Source: VAXT01 sp963794605 | GTDB taxonomy: Bacteria > Actinomycetota > Thermoleophilia > Gaiellales > Gaiellaceae | Direction: 5' to 3' | Assembly (NCBI GenBank): GCA_963794605.1 | Contig: CAWCEN010000002.1 | Coordinates: forward strand, 62,001-126,000 | DNA: 64,000 nucleotides | In this document: piece after piece, positions 52,285 through 60,215 of the stretch | How the letters are laid out: every line of letters begins with the position of its first letter | How positions within the stretch are numbered: position 1 is the stretch's first letter | Program-made: the position numbers and the translations under genes | The notes under the pieces: model-generated | Database searches by the model: none | The model's input: only the letters and a program-made list of their open reading frames with translations | Told to the model about the DNA's origin: nothing

Positions 52285-53679
52285 ATGGCGCGCGAGTACC
52301 CGACCGTCCTCGACCTCGTCGGCAACACACCGCTGGCACGGCTCCAGCGCATCGTCCCCGACGGCGCCGCGACCGTTCTCGCCAAGCTCGAGTACATCAG
52401 CCCCGGCGGGTCGGTCAAGGACCGGATCGGCATCAAGCTGATCGAGAAGGCCGAGCGCGAAGGAAAGCTCGAGCCCGGCGGGACGATCATCGAGCCCACG
52501 TCCGGGAACACCGGAGTCGGCCTCGCGATCGCGGCGGCGATCAAGGGCTACCACTGCATCTTCGTCATGCCCGACAAGATGTCCCAGGAGAAGATCTCGC
52601 TCCTGCGCGCCTACGGAGCCGAGGTCGTGATCTGCCCGTACGCGGTCGCGCCCGAGTCCCCGGAGAGCTACTACTCGGTCTCCGACCGGCTCGCCGAAGA
52701 GATCCCAGGCGCGTACAAGCCCGACCAGTACACGAACCAGGGCAACCCGCAGGCGCACTACGAGACGACCGGCCCCGAGATCTGGGAGCAGACCGGCGGC
52801 GAGATCGACGCGCTCGTGATCGCGGTCGGCACCGGCGGCACGATCTCCGGCACCGGCCGCTACCTGAAGGAGCAGAAGCCCAAACTGATGGTCGTCGGCG
52901 CAGATCCCGAGGGCTCGATCTACACGGCGGGCGAGGAGAAAATGCACCCGTACCTCGTCGAGGGCGTCGGCGAGGACTTCTACCCGGAGACCTTCGACCA
53001 GGGCATCGTCGACCAGTGGGTGACCGTGACCGACAAGGACTCGTTCCTGACGGCCAGGCGCATGGCGCGCGAGGAAGGCCTGCTGATCGGCGGCTCGGGT
53101 GGGACGGCCGTGCACGCGGCGATCGAGGTCGCGAAGCAGCTCGGCGAGGGCAAGCTCGTCGTCACGCTGATCCCGGACAGCGGCCGGCCCTATCTCTCGA
53201 AGTTCTACGACGACAACTACATGCTCGAGCTCGGCTTCCTCGAGCGCGACGAGCCGTCGCCGAGCGTGGCCGAGGTGCTGAGCGCGAAGCGCACCGAGGA
53301 GCCGGACATCCCGGACCTGATCACGATCTCCTCGCACCAGAAGGTCGGCGACGCGATCGACCTCATGCAGCGCTACTCGATCTCGCAGCTCCCGGTCGTG
53401 CGCGACGGGGAGCTCGACTCGCTCGCTGACGTGATCGGCTCGCTCCAGGACCGCGACCTCCTCGACCGCGTGTTCAGGAACCCGGACGCGCTCCACGAGA
53501 ACGTCGGGGCCGCGATGCAGCCACCGCTGGCCGCGATCGACTCGGACGAGAAGCTCGACGAGGTCTTCTCGACTTTGAGCGGCGGGCGCGCGAACGCGGT
53601 CGTCGTCGCCGAGGGCGGGAAGCCGATCGGCGTCCTGACCCGCACCGACCTCCTGGAGTTCCTGGCGCACCGACGGTGA
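52285..53679 (+). CDS. Cystathionine beta-synthase
   Basis: A PLP enzyme joining homocysteine and serine to cystathionine. The 464 residues carry the fold type II core with the PLP-Lys in SPGGSVKDRIG (about 41), the phosphate/carboxylate loop EPTSGNTGVGLA and VGTGGTISGTGRYLK. Two C-terminal CBS motifs follow (about 345-395 and 405-460), as in the eukaryotic and mycobacterial forms, and could sense adenosyl ligands. The gamma-lyase/synthase lies three genes downstream, supporting reverse transsulfuration. Confidence 0.93.
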   Translation: MAREYPTVLDLVGNTPLARLQRIVPDGAATVLAKLEYISPGGSVKDRIGIKLIEKAEREGKLEPGGTIIEPTSGNTGVGLAIAAAIKGYHCIFVMPDKMSQEKISLLRAYGAEVVICPYAVAPESPESYYSVSDRLAEEIPGAYKPDQYTNQGNPQAHYETTGPEIWEQTGGEIDALVIAVGTGGTISGTGRYLKEQKPKLMVVGADPEGSIYTAGEEKMHPYLVEGVGEDFYPETFDQGIVDQWVTVTDKDSFLTARRMAREEGLLIGGSGGTAVHAAIEVAKQLGEGKLVVTLIPDSGRPYLSKFYDDNYMLELGFLERDEPSPSVAEVLSAKRTEEPDIPDLITISSHQKVGDAIDLMQRYSISQLPVVRDGELDSLADVIGSLQDRDLLDRVFRNPDALHENVGAAMQPPLAAIDSDEKLDEVFSTLSGGRANAVVVAEGGKPIGVLTRTDLLEFLAHRR

Positions 53680-54731
53680 GCGAGGTCACACCCGCCGAGG
53701 CCCGGCGAATCGCCGTGCGGGCGCAGTTGTTAGACGGCTCTGCCGAGGACGTCCTGTCGACTGTGCGCCACCTTGGACGACTCCAGATCGACCCGATCGC
53801 GACCGTCGCGCCGCCGCAGTACCTCGTTCTCTGGAGCCGGCTCGGCCCGTACGACCGCTCAGAGCTCGACCGGTTGCTCTGGGAGGAACGGAAGCTCTTC
53901 GAGTGGAAGGCGTTCATCTATCCGATCGAGGACCTCCCGCTGGTCCAGGCGCTGATGCGAGCGCCATGGGGCGACGCCAAGTGGGCGCAGTGGCAAAGGG
54001 ACTTCATGCAGGAGCAGTCCGGGCTCCGGCGCTACATCCTGCGTGAGCTCGAGCGAGACGGTCCGCTGCCCTCCCGCGAGCTCGAGCACCACGCCGCGCG
54101 GCTCGACGAGAAGACGGTCTGGTGGGGAACCCGCGCGCAGATGACGTGGATGCTGGAGCTCCTGCACAGACGCGGACGGATCGCGGTCGCCGGGCGCCTC
54201 AAAGGCCAGCGACTCTGGGATCTCGCGGAGCGCGTGTATCCGAAGACCGAGACCGTGCCGCTGGCAGAGGCTCGGCGGGTCCTCGACGAAAAGCGCTTCC
54301 AGGCGCAGGGCGTGAAGCTCGCGAGGAACGGCCTCGTCGCACACCCGGACGCAGAGGACGGCCGTGTGCCCGGAACCAGGGTCACGTTCCTCTCGCCCTT
54401 CGACGGCCTGGTCAAGAACCGCGACCGTGCCGAGGCGCTCTGGGAGTTCTTCTACCGACTCGAGATGTACGTGCCGAAGGCGAAGCGCGAGTACGGCTAC
54501 TACGTCCTGCCCATCCTGCGCGGCGACCGGCTGATCGGCCGCATCGAGCCCGCGTTCGACCGCAAGACCCAAACTCTCCGAGTGCTCGGCGTCTTCGCCG
54601 AGCCGCATGCACCCGAGTCTGCCGGCGCCGGGATCGCGGCCGCGATACGACGCCTCGCGAAGTGGCTGGACGCCAAGGACGTGGTTTACCCACGCAAGGT
54701 CCCCGCGATCTGGAGCAAGGCTCTGCGGTGA
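53676..54731 (+). CDS. AlkX/YcaQ-like winged-helix DNA glycosylase family protein
   Basis: A 351-residue HTH_42 (YcaQ) family protein. The N-terminal PAEARRIAVRAQLLDG is followed by the catalytic-type Gln-x-Asp in LGRLQIDPIATVAPPQ, then FEWKAFIYPIEDLPL and the DGLVKNRDRAEALW segment with GYYVLPILRGDRLIGRIEPA. Related enzymes unhook interstrand crosslinks or remove alkylated bases; the Gln-x-Asp form is the AlkX subgroup. GTG start overlapping the previous stop (GTGA). Confidence 0.85.
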   Translation: MSEVTPAEARRIAVRAQLLDGSAEDVLSTVRHLGRLQIDPIATVAPPQYLVLWSRLGPYDRSELDRLLWEERKLFEWKAFIYPIEDLPLVQALMRAPWGDAKWAQWQRDFMQEQSGLRRYILRELERDGPLPSRELEHHAARLDEKTVWWGTRAQMTWMLELLHRRGRIAVAGRLKGQRLWDLAERVYPKTETVPLAEARRVLDEKRFQAQGVKLARNGLVAHPDAEDGRVPGTRVTFLSPFDGLVKNRDRAEALWEFFYRLEMYVPKAKREYGYYVLPILRGDRLIGRIEPAFDRKTQTLRVLGVFAEPHAPESAGAGIAAAIRRLAKWLDAKDVVYPRKVPAIWSKALR

Positions 54732-55333
54732 TGGAGCTCGACCACGTCCTGATCGCCGTCGACGACCTGGACACTGCGACGAGAGAGGTCGAGGAGCGGT
54801 ACGGGCTCGTCTCGGTCGAAGGTGGACGTCACCAGGGCCTCGGGACGGCCAACAGAATCGTTCCGCTTGGCGAGACGTACCTCGAGCTGGTTGCCGTGGT
54901 CGATGACGCCGAGGCCGTCGGCAGCGGGTTCGGGAGCTGGGTGGCCGGAGGCGAGCCGCCACGCCTTCTCGGCTGGTGCGTGCGGACCGACGACCTCGAC
55001 GGAGTTGCCGAGCGGCTCGGCCTGACGATCGCGGACGGCGCCCGAGCGCGGCCGGACGGCGACGTCGTTCGCTGGCGCATGGCTGGGCTCGAGCGCTCGG
55101 CGTCCGAGCAATCGCTCCCCTTCTTCATCGAGTGGGGCGCCGGCACGCCATATCCAGGCGAGGCGCTGGCGCAGTCGGCGACGATCGACGAGCTACGCCT
55201 CCAGGGCGACCCCGACCGGATCGCACAGTGGGTCGCGGGCGCGAACCTTCCGCTCTCGATCGGCGAGGGCGAGCCCCGGCTACTCGCGGTCCTCCTCTCC
55301 GGAGCCGTCCTCGACCCGGCGCTCTGGGCCTAG
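54731..55333 (+). CDS. Glyoxalase-like VOC domain protein
   Basis: A 200-residue protein with N-terminal glyoxalase-like half MELDHVLIAVDDLDTATREVEERYG, GTANRIVPLGETYLELVAVVD and LGWCVRTDDLDGVAERLG. The conserved His and Glu positions suggest a metal site, but the enzyme type is unclear. ATG at 54731 overlaps the preceding stop. The gamma-lyase starts ten bases later. Confidence 0.85.
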   Translation: MELDHVLIAVDDLDTATREVEERYGLVSVEGGRHQGLGTANRIVPLGETYLELVAVVDDAEAVGSGFGSWVAGGEPPRLLGWCVRTDDLDGVAERLGLTIADGARARPDGDVVRWRMAGLERSASEQSLPFFIEWGAGTPYPGEALAQSATIDELRLQGDPDRIAQWVAGANLPLSIGEGEPRLLAVLLSGAVLDPALWA

Positions 55334-55342
55334 AATCGCACC

Positions 55343-56494
55343 GTGGACTTCGAGACGCGCGCCATCCACGACGGGCAGGAGCCGGACCCGGCAACCGGGT
55401 CGGTCATCGTGCCGATCTACCAGACGTCGACGTTCGCGCAGGACGCGGTCGGCGACAACAAGGGCTACGACTACGCACGCGTCGCAAACCCGACGCGCAC
55501 CGCGCTCCAGGTCTGCCTCGCCTCGCTCGAGAGCGCCGAGCACGGAGTCGCGTTCGCCTCGGGCATGGCCGCGGTCACGACGATCATGCACCTCGTCCAC
55601 CCGAGCGAGCGGATCGTGTCGGTCAACGACGTCTACGGCGGTGTCTACCGGCTGCTGTCCCAGGTCTATGGGCCGAAGGGCTACGACGTGACGTTCCTCT
55701 CCGCGGACGAGATCAACATGGATCTCGCGTCCCACATCGACGAGCGGACGCGCATCGTCTGGCTGGAGACGCCGACGAACCCGATGCTGAACGTGATCGA
55801 CATCAAGGCGGCTGTTGATGCGGCGCACGCCGTCGGCGCGATGGTCGTGGTCGACAACACGTTCGCGAGCCCGTACCTCCAGCGCCCGCTCGAGCTCGGC
55901 GCGGACGTCGTGATGCACTCGACAACGAAGTACCTCGGCGGCCACTCCGACCTGATCGGCGGGTTCGCCGCGACGAACGACCCGACGATCGCGGAGCGGC
56001 TCTACTTCCTGCAGAAGTCGCTCGGCGGCGTTCCGGGCCCATTGGACGCGTGGCTCGTGCTGCGCGGTCTGAAGACGCTCGCCGTGCGCATGGAGCGCCA
56101 CTGCGAGAACGCGCGCCTCATCGCCGAGTACCTCGACTCGCACGACGCCGTCGAGCAGGTGCTCTATCCGGGACTGCCGAGCCATCCGGGACACGAGATC
56201 GCGAAGCGCCAGATGTCGGACTTCGGCGGGATGATCTCGATCCTCGCCCGCTCCGAGGCAGAGGCCGTCGAGATCGTCGCCCGCACGAAGGTCTGGACGC
56301 TCGCCGAGTCGCTCGGCGGAGTCGAGAGTCTGATCGAGCATCCGGGGCAGATGACGCACGCGTCGACCGCGGACTCACCCTTTGCTGTGCCGCCGAGCCT
56401 GATCCGGCTCTCCGTCGGCATCGAGTCGGTCGACGACCTGATCGCCGACCTCGAAGCGGCGCTCGTCCGCTCGACTGCGGCCGCCGGCGCGTAG
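55343..56494 (+). CDS. Cystathionine gamma-lyase/synthase-type PLP enzyme
   Basis: A 383-residue Cys/Met-metabolism PLP enzyme: RAIHDGQEPDPATGSVIVPI, YDYARVANPTRTALQ, FASGMAAVTTIMHL and the PLP-Lys in HSTTKYLGGHSD (about 200). VESLIEHPGQMTHAS near the end is common to both lyases and synthases. With the beta-synthase three genes upstream, lyase in reverse transsulfuration is the likelier role. GTG start; the stop overlaps the next gene. Confidence 0.93.
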   Translation: MDFETRAIHDGQEPDPATGSVIVPIYQTSTFAQDAVGDNKGYDYARVANPTRTALQVCLASLESAEHGVAFASGMAAVTTIMHLVHPSERIVSVNDVYGGVYRLLSQVYGPKGYDVTFLSADEINMDLASHIDERTRIVWLETPTNPMLNVIDIKAAVDAAHAVGAMVVVDNTFASPYLQRPLELGADVVMHSTTKYLGGHSDLIGGFAATNDPTIAERLYFLQKSLGGVPGPLDAWLVLRGLKTLAVRMERHCENARLIAEYLDSHDAVEQVLYPGLPSHPGHEIAKRQMSDFGGMISILARSEAEAVEIVARTKVWTLAESLGGVESLIEHPGQMTHASTADSPFAVPPSLIRLSVGIESVDDLIADLEAALVRSTAAAGA

Positions 56495-56847
56495 TGCTCC
56501 TCCCGGCGCGGCTCCTTCGACTCGAGGGGCTCGCACTCTTCGCCGGCGCCCTCGTCGTCTACTTCGACCAGGGCTACGCGTGGTGGCTCCTCGTCCTCCT
56601 CTTCCTGGCGCCGGACCTCTCGTTTGCCGGCTACGCAGCCGGTCCCCGCGTCGGCGCGGCGGTCTACAACGCGTTGCACTCGACGGTCGGGCCGATCACC
56701 CTGGCCTTAATCGGCGTGCTCAGCGACACGGACTGGTGCATCCAGCTCGCGCTGATCTGGCTGGCCCACATCGGGCTCGATCGGGTGCTCGGCTACGGGC
56801 TGAAGTACCCGACGGTGTTCAAGGACACTCACCTGAATCGCGTCTAG
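56494..56847 (+). CDS. DUF4260 family membrane protein
   Basis: A 117-residue integral membrane protein with about four helices (LEGLALFAGALVVYF, WWLLVLLFLAPDLSFAGYA, TVGPITLALIGVLS, and IQLALIWLAHIGLDRVLGYGLKY). The pattern APDLSFAGY ... YNALHS ... HIGLDRVLGYGLKYP is typical of DUF4260; its function is not known. GTG at 56494 shares a base with the upstream stop. Confidence 0.85.
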   Translation: MLLPARLLRLEGLALFAGALVVYFDQGYAWWLLVLLFLAPDLSFAGYAAGPRVGAAVYNALHSTVGPITLALIGVLSDTDWCIQLALIWLAHIGLDRVLGYGLKYPTVFKDTHLNRV

Positions 56848-56855
56848 GAGGAATC

Positions 56856-57251
56856 GTGAAGACGAACCGGTCGGTCCCGAACGCAGCAGTCATCCCCGAG
56901 CTGCCGTACCGTGGCGTGCGCGAGGCCGCCGAGTGGCTCTGCCGTGCGTTCGGGTTTCGCGAGCGGCTCCAGATCGGCGACCACAGAGCGCAGCTCGTCT
57001 ATGAGGACGGCGCGGTGATCGTGATCGAGGGCGAGGCGGGGCGGTCGCACCTGCTCGTGCGCGTGGAGGACGCCGATGCTCATCGCGCTCGAGCCGAGGC
57101 GGCCGGCGCGACGATCCTCAGCGAGCCCACCGACTGGCCGTACGGCGAGCGCCAGTACACCGCCGAGGACACAGGCGGGCACCGCTGGACGTTCTCGGAG
57201 TCGATCGCGGACGTCGATCCCGCGGACTGGGGCGGAACCCTGAAGGACTGA
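56856..57251 (+). CDS. VOC family (glyoxalase/bleomycin resistance-like) protein
   Basis: A 131-residue VOC protein of the PhnB-like type: IPELPYRGVREAAEWLCRAFGF, VIVIEGEAGRSHLLVRVEDAD and DTGGHRWTFSESI. No complete metal triad is evident, and no substrate can be proposed. GTG start with AGGAGGAATC just upstream, eight bases after DUF4260. Confidence 0.85.
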   Translation: MKTNRSVPNAAVIPELPYRGVREAAEWLCRAFGFRERLQIGDHRAQLVYEDGAVIVIEGEAGRSHLLVRVEDADAHRARAEAAGATILSEPTDWPYGERQYTAEDTGGHRWTFSESIADVDPADWGGTLKD

Positions 57252-57288
57252 GCGGTGTAGAGGTGGCAGCCACCTCGAAAGGAGCACC

Positions 57289-57876
57289 ATGAAACGCCTC
57301 CTCTTCCTGTTCGCCGTCGCTGCCCTCGCCTTGCCCGCAACGGCGCTCGCCAAGGGCCCGTCGGAGGCCTCGATCACTGGACCGGGGCTCAGCAAGGCGA
57401 TCGTCATCGCTGGAGCCGAGGCGGAGGGCACGCCGATCATGAATCTCGTCGAGGCGGCGGGCTTCTTCCCGGCCTCGTTCGGCCAGACGCCCGACCCGAT
57501 GAGCTCGGCGCCGCCGAAGAGCAGCCTCGGCCCGAAGTACTCGATCGACTACGTCGTCCCCGGCCCTGACGGCGGGAACGACAAGATCCACCAGGATCTC
57601 TATCCCTACGCGAAGCCCGGGGCCTGGACGTACACGTCCGCGGGCCAACCGATCTTCGACATGACGACGCACGGCGGTTGGTTCACCGATGCCCGGCTGA
57701 AGGAGATCCTCGTCGCCGCGGGCCTGCCCAAGACGCCAGCAGCGGCCAGGGCGTCCGACTCCAGCTCCGCCGAGTTCCTCTCGACTGGGAAGATCGGAGC
57801 CTTCGTCCTCGTCTTGTTCGGAATCGGAGCAGCGGCAGTGCTCACGAGAGGCCACTTCCGGGGCACCGCCACCTAG
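57289..57876 (+). CDS. Exported protein with C-terminal membrane anchor
   Basis: A 195-residue protein: signal peptide (about 1-21, LLFLFAVAALALPATALA), an extracellular domain with GPGLSKAIVIAGAEAEGTP, GPKYSIDYVVPGPDG and YPYAKPGAWTYTSAGQP, a Ser/Ala linker, then one membrane helix (about 169-186) and a short basic end. This type I arrangement suggests a surface protein of unknown role. Good ribosome-binding site (GAAAGGAGCACC before the ATG). A strong hairpin follows. Confidence 0.85.
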   Translation: MKRLLFLFAVAALALPATALAKGPSEASITGPGLSKAIVIAGAEAEGTPIMNLVEAAGFFPASFGQTPDPMSSAPPKSSLGPKYSIDYVVPGPDGGNDKIHQDLYPYAKPGAWTYTSAGQPIFDMTTHGGWFTDARLKEILVAAGLPKTPAAARASDSSSAEFLSTGKIGAFVLVLFGIGAAAVLTRGHFRGTAT

Positions 57877-57888
57877 CTTCGAGTTCTA

Positions 57889-57922
57889 GGATCCGGCGCG
57901 TGACGACGGGCGCGCCGGATCC
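57889..57922 (+). terminator. Perfect 12-bp hairpin with T-rich tail, spanning the next gene's start
   Basis: GGATCCGGCGCG (57889-57900) pairs fully with CGCGCCGGATCC (57911-57922) around a 10-base loop, followed by TTTGGATTT. It looks like an intrinsic terminator for the gene ending at 57876. However, the likely GTG start of the hydrolase (57900-57902) lies at the stem-loop junction, so it could also limit translation. Confidence 0.7.
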
Positions 57923-58769
57923 TTTGGATTTGCACCACGAGGGCGCCGAGCGCGTGATCGGCGTCTACCTGCTCGAGACCGAGGATGGGCTCGCGCTCCA
58001 GGACTGCGGTCCCTCGACGTGCGTTACGGCGCTGAAGACGCAGCTCGTCGAGCGGAGCCTGGTCCTGACCGACCTGCACCACCTGCTGCTCTCGCACATC
58101 CACCTCGACCATGCGGGCGCCGCGGGGGTGCTCGTCCGCGAGCACCCGGGGCTCCAGGTGCACGTCTCGGAGATCGGGGCGCCGCACCTCGTCGATCCGT
58201 CGCGGCTCGAGTCGAGCGCGCGCCGGCTCTACGGCGACGACTTCGACCGGCTCTGGGGCGAGCTCGCGCCCGTGCCCCAGGAGAACGTGCACGTCGTCGG
58301 CTCGTCGGTGCTCGGGCTCGAGTGCTTCCCGTCGCCTGGCCACGCGGCGCACCACGTCTGCTACGTCGACGGCGAGGGGACGCTCTACGCGGGCGACGCT
58401 GCCGGCGTGCGGATCATGCCCGACCGCCACATCCTTCCGGTCGCGCCGCCGCCCGAGATCGACCTCGAGGCCTGGGAGCGGACGATCGACGAGCTCGAGC
58501 TGCGCGCGCCGCAGCGCCTCGCGCTCATTCACTTCGGCGTCGTCGACCAGCCGCGCGACCACCTGCGGCGCCTTCGTCGTCAGCTCCGCCTGTGGGGCCA
58601 GCGGGTTCGGCAGGGAATGGACGAGGAAGCGTTCGTCGCGGCGGCGCGCGCCGATCTCGAGGAAGACGTCGGCGATGCGCCGTACTACGAGCGAGCCGCG
58701 CCGTTCTGGCAGTCGTACCTCGGCCTGAGGCGCTACTGGGACAAGCAGCTGGCTGCCAACGCCGACTAG
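57900..58769 (+). CDS. MBL-fold metallohydrolase
   Basis: A 289-residue binuclear metal hydrolase with the full motif His66-x-His68-x-Asp70-His71 (HIHLDHAG), later His in PSPGHAAHHVCYV, Asp in LYAGDAAGVR and His in LALIHFG. It belongs to the general beta-lactamase-like hydrolases; substrate is unknown. Start GTG at 57900, or TTG at 57924/57930 after the hairpin, since conservation seems to begin near LDLHHEGAERVIG. It is convergent with a small minus-strand gene. Confidence 0.92.
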   Translation: MTTGAPDPLDLHHEGAERVIGVYLLETEDGLALQDCGPSTCVTALKTQLVERSLVLTDLHHLLLSHIHLDHAGAAGVLVREHPGLQVHVSEIGAPHLVDPSRLESSARRLYGDDFDRLWGELAPVPQENVHVVGSSVLGLECFPSPGHAAHHVCYVDGEGTLYAGDAAGVRIMPDRHILPVAPPPEIDLEAWERTIDELELRAPQRLALIHFGVVDQPRDHLRRLRRQLRLWGQRVRQGMDEEAFVAAARADLEEDVGDAPYYERAAPFWQSYLGLRRYWDKQLAANAD

Positions 58770-58903
58770 TTCGAACGAGTTGGCCGCGCACGGCGCCGGT
58801 TCAACTCGGCCCAACCGCGCTCCTCGAGCTCACGCAGTCTCTGCACAGTTGCCGCGCGCTCGACCTGACGCTTACTCGGTTCCTTCTGGCCCTTCCCCTT
58901 CAT
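58766..58903 (-). CDS. Tiny basic protein, unknown function
   Basis: 45 residues, Lys/Arg-rich, probably one helix (RQVERAATVQRLRELEERGWAEL). ATG at 58903 with GGAGG about three bases upstream. It overlaps the 3' part of the acidic small frame at 58872 in another frame. Both lie downstream of the glycosyltransferase gene on the same strand. No family recognised. Confidence 0.45.
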   Translation of the reverse strand: MKGKGQKEPSKRQVERAATVQRLRELEERGWAELNRRRARPTRSN

Positions 58904-59027
58904 CGTCCTCCACGACTGCATCGCGTATGTCGCCGACATCGACGAGGTCGGCAAGTGCCCCGATGATAGCCAGCACCTCCGAGCGGTAGATCAGCGGCTC
59001 TTCGGCAGGAGCGCCCACGCGCCCCAT
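58872..59027 (-). CDS. Small acidic protein, unknown function
   Basis: A 51-residue frame from ATG at 59027: MGRVGAPAEEPLIYRSEV, a hydrophobic helix-like LAIIGALADLVDVGDI and a very acidic tail VVEDDEGEGPEG. Third positions are G/C-biased. It begins 58 bases after the glycosyltransferase stop and overlaps the basic small protein, so a three-gene operon is likely. An acidic/basic pair in overlap suggests that the two could interact, which is inference. Confidence 0.55.
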   Translation of the reverse strand: MGRVGAPAEEPLIYRSEVLAIIGALADLVDVGDIRDAVVEDDEGEGPEGTE

Positions 59028-59085
59028 CGTCTACAGACGCACGTAGCCGCGCAAGATGGCCGCTTCTGGCATGGCCGAGACACGC

Positions 59086-60120
59086 TCAGGTCAATGCGGC
59101 TCGGTAGGCGTTCACGTAGTCGCCGACCATGCGCTCCGGGGCGAAGCGCTCTTCCACATAAGCGCGGCACTCCACCGGGTCGAGCTCGTCCGCGCGTTCC
59201 AAGGACGCGGCCATCTCGCGGAAGTGCTCGACGATGATCCCGTTGCGCCCGTCCTCGATCACCTCGGGCACCGCGCCGTGACGCGTCGCGATCACCGGCG
59301 TGCCGCAGGCCATCGACTCGATCATCACGAGCCCGAACGGCTCCTCCCACTCGATCGGGAAGAGCGTGGCGCGCGCGTTCTGAAGCAGCTCCACCTTCTC
59401 GCCGTGCGTGACCTCGCCCAGGTACTCGATCCCGTTGTGGCCGACGTGTGGCTCAACATATTCGGCGAAGTACTGCCGCTCCTTCGGCTCGCGGTTCTTG
59501 CCCGCCATCTTCAGCGGCAGGCCGAGCTCCATTGCCACCGCGATCGCACGGTGCGCGCCCTTGTCGGGACTGAACCGGCCCAAAAAGAGCAAATAGTCGC
59601 CTCGGTGCGGCTTGCTCGGGTAGAGCGAGAGGTCGATCGCATTCGGGATCGTCGCCGCCCACGGCAGGTCGGGCATCGGGCGCCGCTGGTTCTCGGAGAT
59701 GGAGATCAGCCCCACGCTCGGGGAGACCTCGGCGATCGACTCGTACGCGTCCTGCGCCTCGTGCGTGTCGAGTGGGCCGTGGACAGTGTGCAGGACCGGC
59801 GTCGTGAGAAGCCCGCCGAGAGCGGCCGCAGGGATTCCCGAGTGGTCGTTGATCACGTCGAACTCGTCCGCGCGCGTGTAGCAGGCGAGCGCGTGGCGCA
59901 ATTCGGGCAGCGAGCGGCCGATCAGCTCGCTGGGCGCCTCCTCGTAGATGTATGACAGGTTCGCCTTCGTCAGCGAGTCGCCGGACGCGAAGAGCGTGAC
60001 GTCGTGTCCGGCATCGACGAGCCCGTCCGCGAGCAGCGAGACGACGAGCTCGATCCCGCCGTAGCCCGTCGGCGGCACCGCGAACCAGACCGGGGACAAA
60101 ACGGCAATGCGCATGCTCAC
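59086..60120 (-). CDS. Glycosyltransferase family 4 (GT-B)
   Basis: A 344-residue retaining glycosyltransferase: MRIAVLSPVWFAVPPTGYGGIE, the acceptor side VINDHSGIPAAALGG, LHTVHGPLDTHEA, the donor side LFLGRFSPDKG, and the nucleotide-sugar motif EEPFGLVMIESMACGTPVIA (about 272-291). The sugar is unknown. It lies downstream of a glycogen-debranching-like gene, separated by a two-hairpin repeat. Confidence 0.93.
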   Translation of the reverse strand: MSMRIAVLSPVWFAVPPTGYGGIELVVSLLADGLVDAGHDVTLFASGDSLTKANLSYIYEEAPSELIGRSLPELRHALACYTRADEFDVINDHSGIPAAALGGLLTTPVLHTVHGPLDTHEAQDAYESIAEVSPSVGLISISENQRRPMPDLPWAATIPNAIDLSLYPSKPHRGDYLLFLGRFSPDKGAHRAIAVAMELGLPLKMAGKNREPKERQYFAEYVEPHVGHNGIEYLGEVTHGEKVELLQNARATLFPIEWEEPFGLVMIESMACGTPVIATRHGAVPEVIEDGRNGIIVEHFREMAASLERADELDPVECRAYVEERFAPERMVGDYVNAYRAALT

Positions 60121-60132
60121 GCGGATAGTTTG

Positions 60133-60215
60133 ACTTGAACGGGTCGACCGGTCATTTCAGAAGGACGGCCGGGGGACCTGTCCGTCCTGAGGGCGGCACC
60201 GCAAGCGGCGCCTTG
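60133..60215 (+). repeat. Dispersed two-hairpin element, copy C (glycosyltransferase-debranching enzyme)
   Basis: It contains the core CGACCGGTCATTTC. Stem 1 is AGGACGG (60162-60168) with CCGTCCT (60182-60188). Stem 2 is GGCACCGC (60195-60202) with GCGGCGCC (60205-60212), one mismatch. The element runs up to the base before the stop codon of the gene at 60216. It lies between two co-directional minus-strand genes. Confidence 0.85.
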
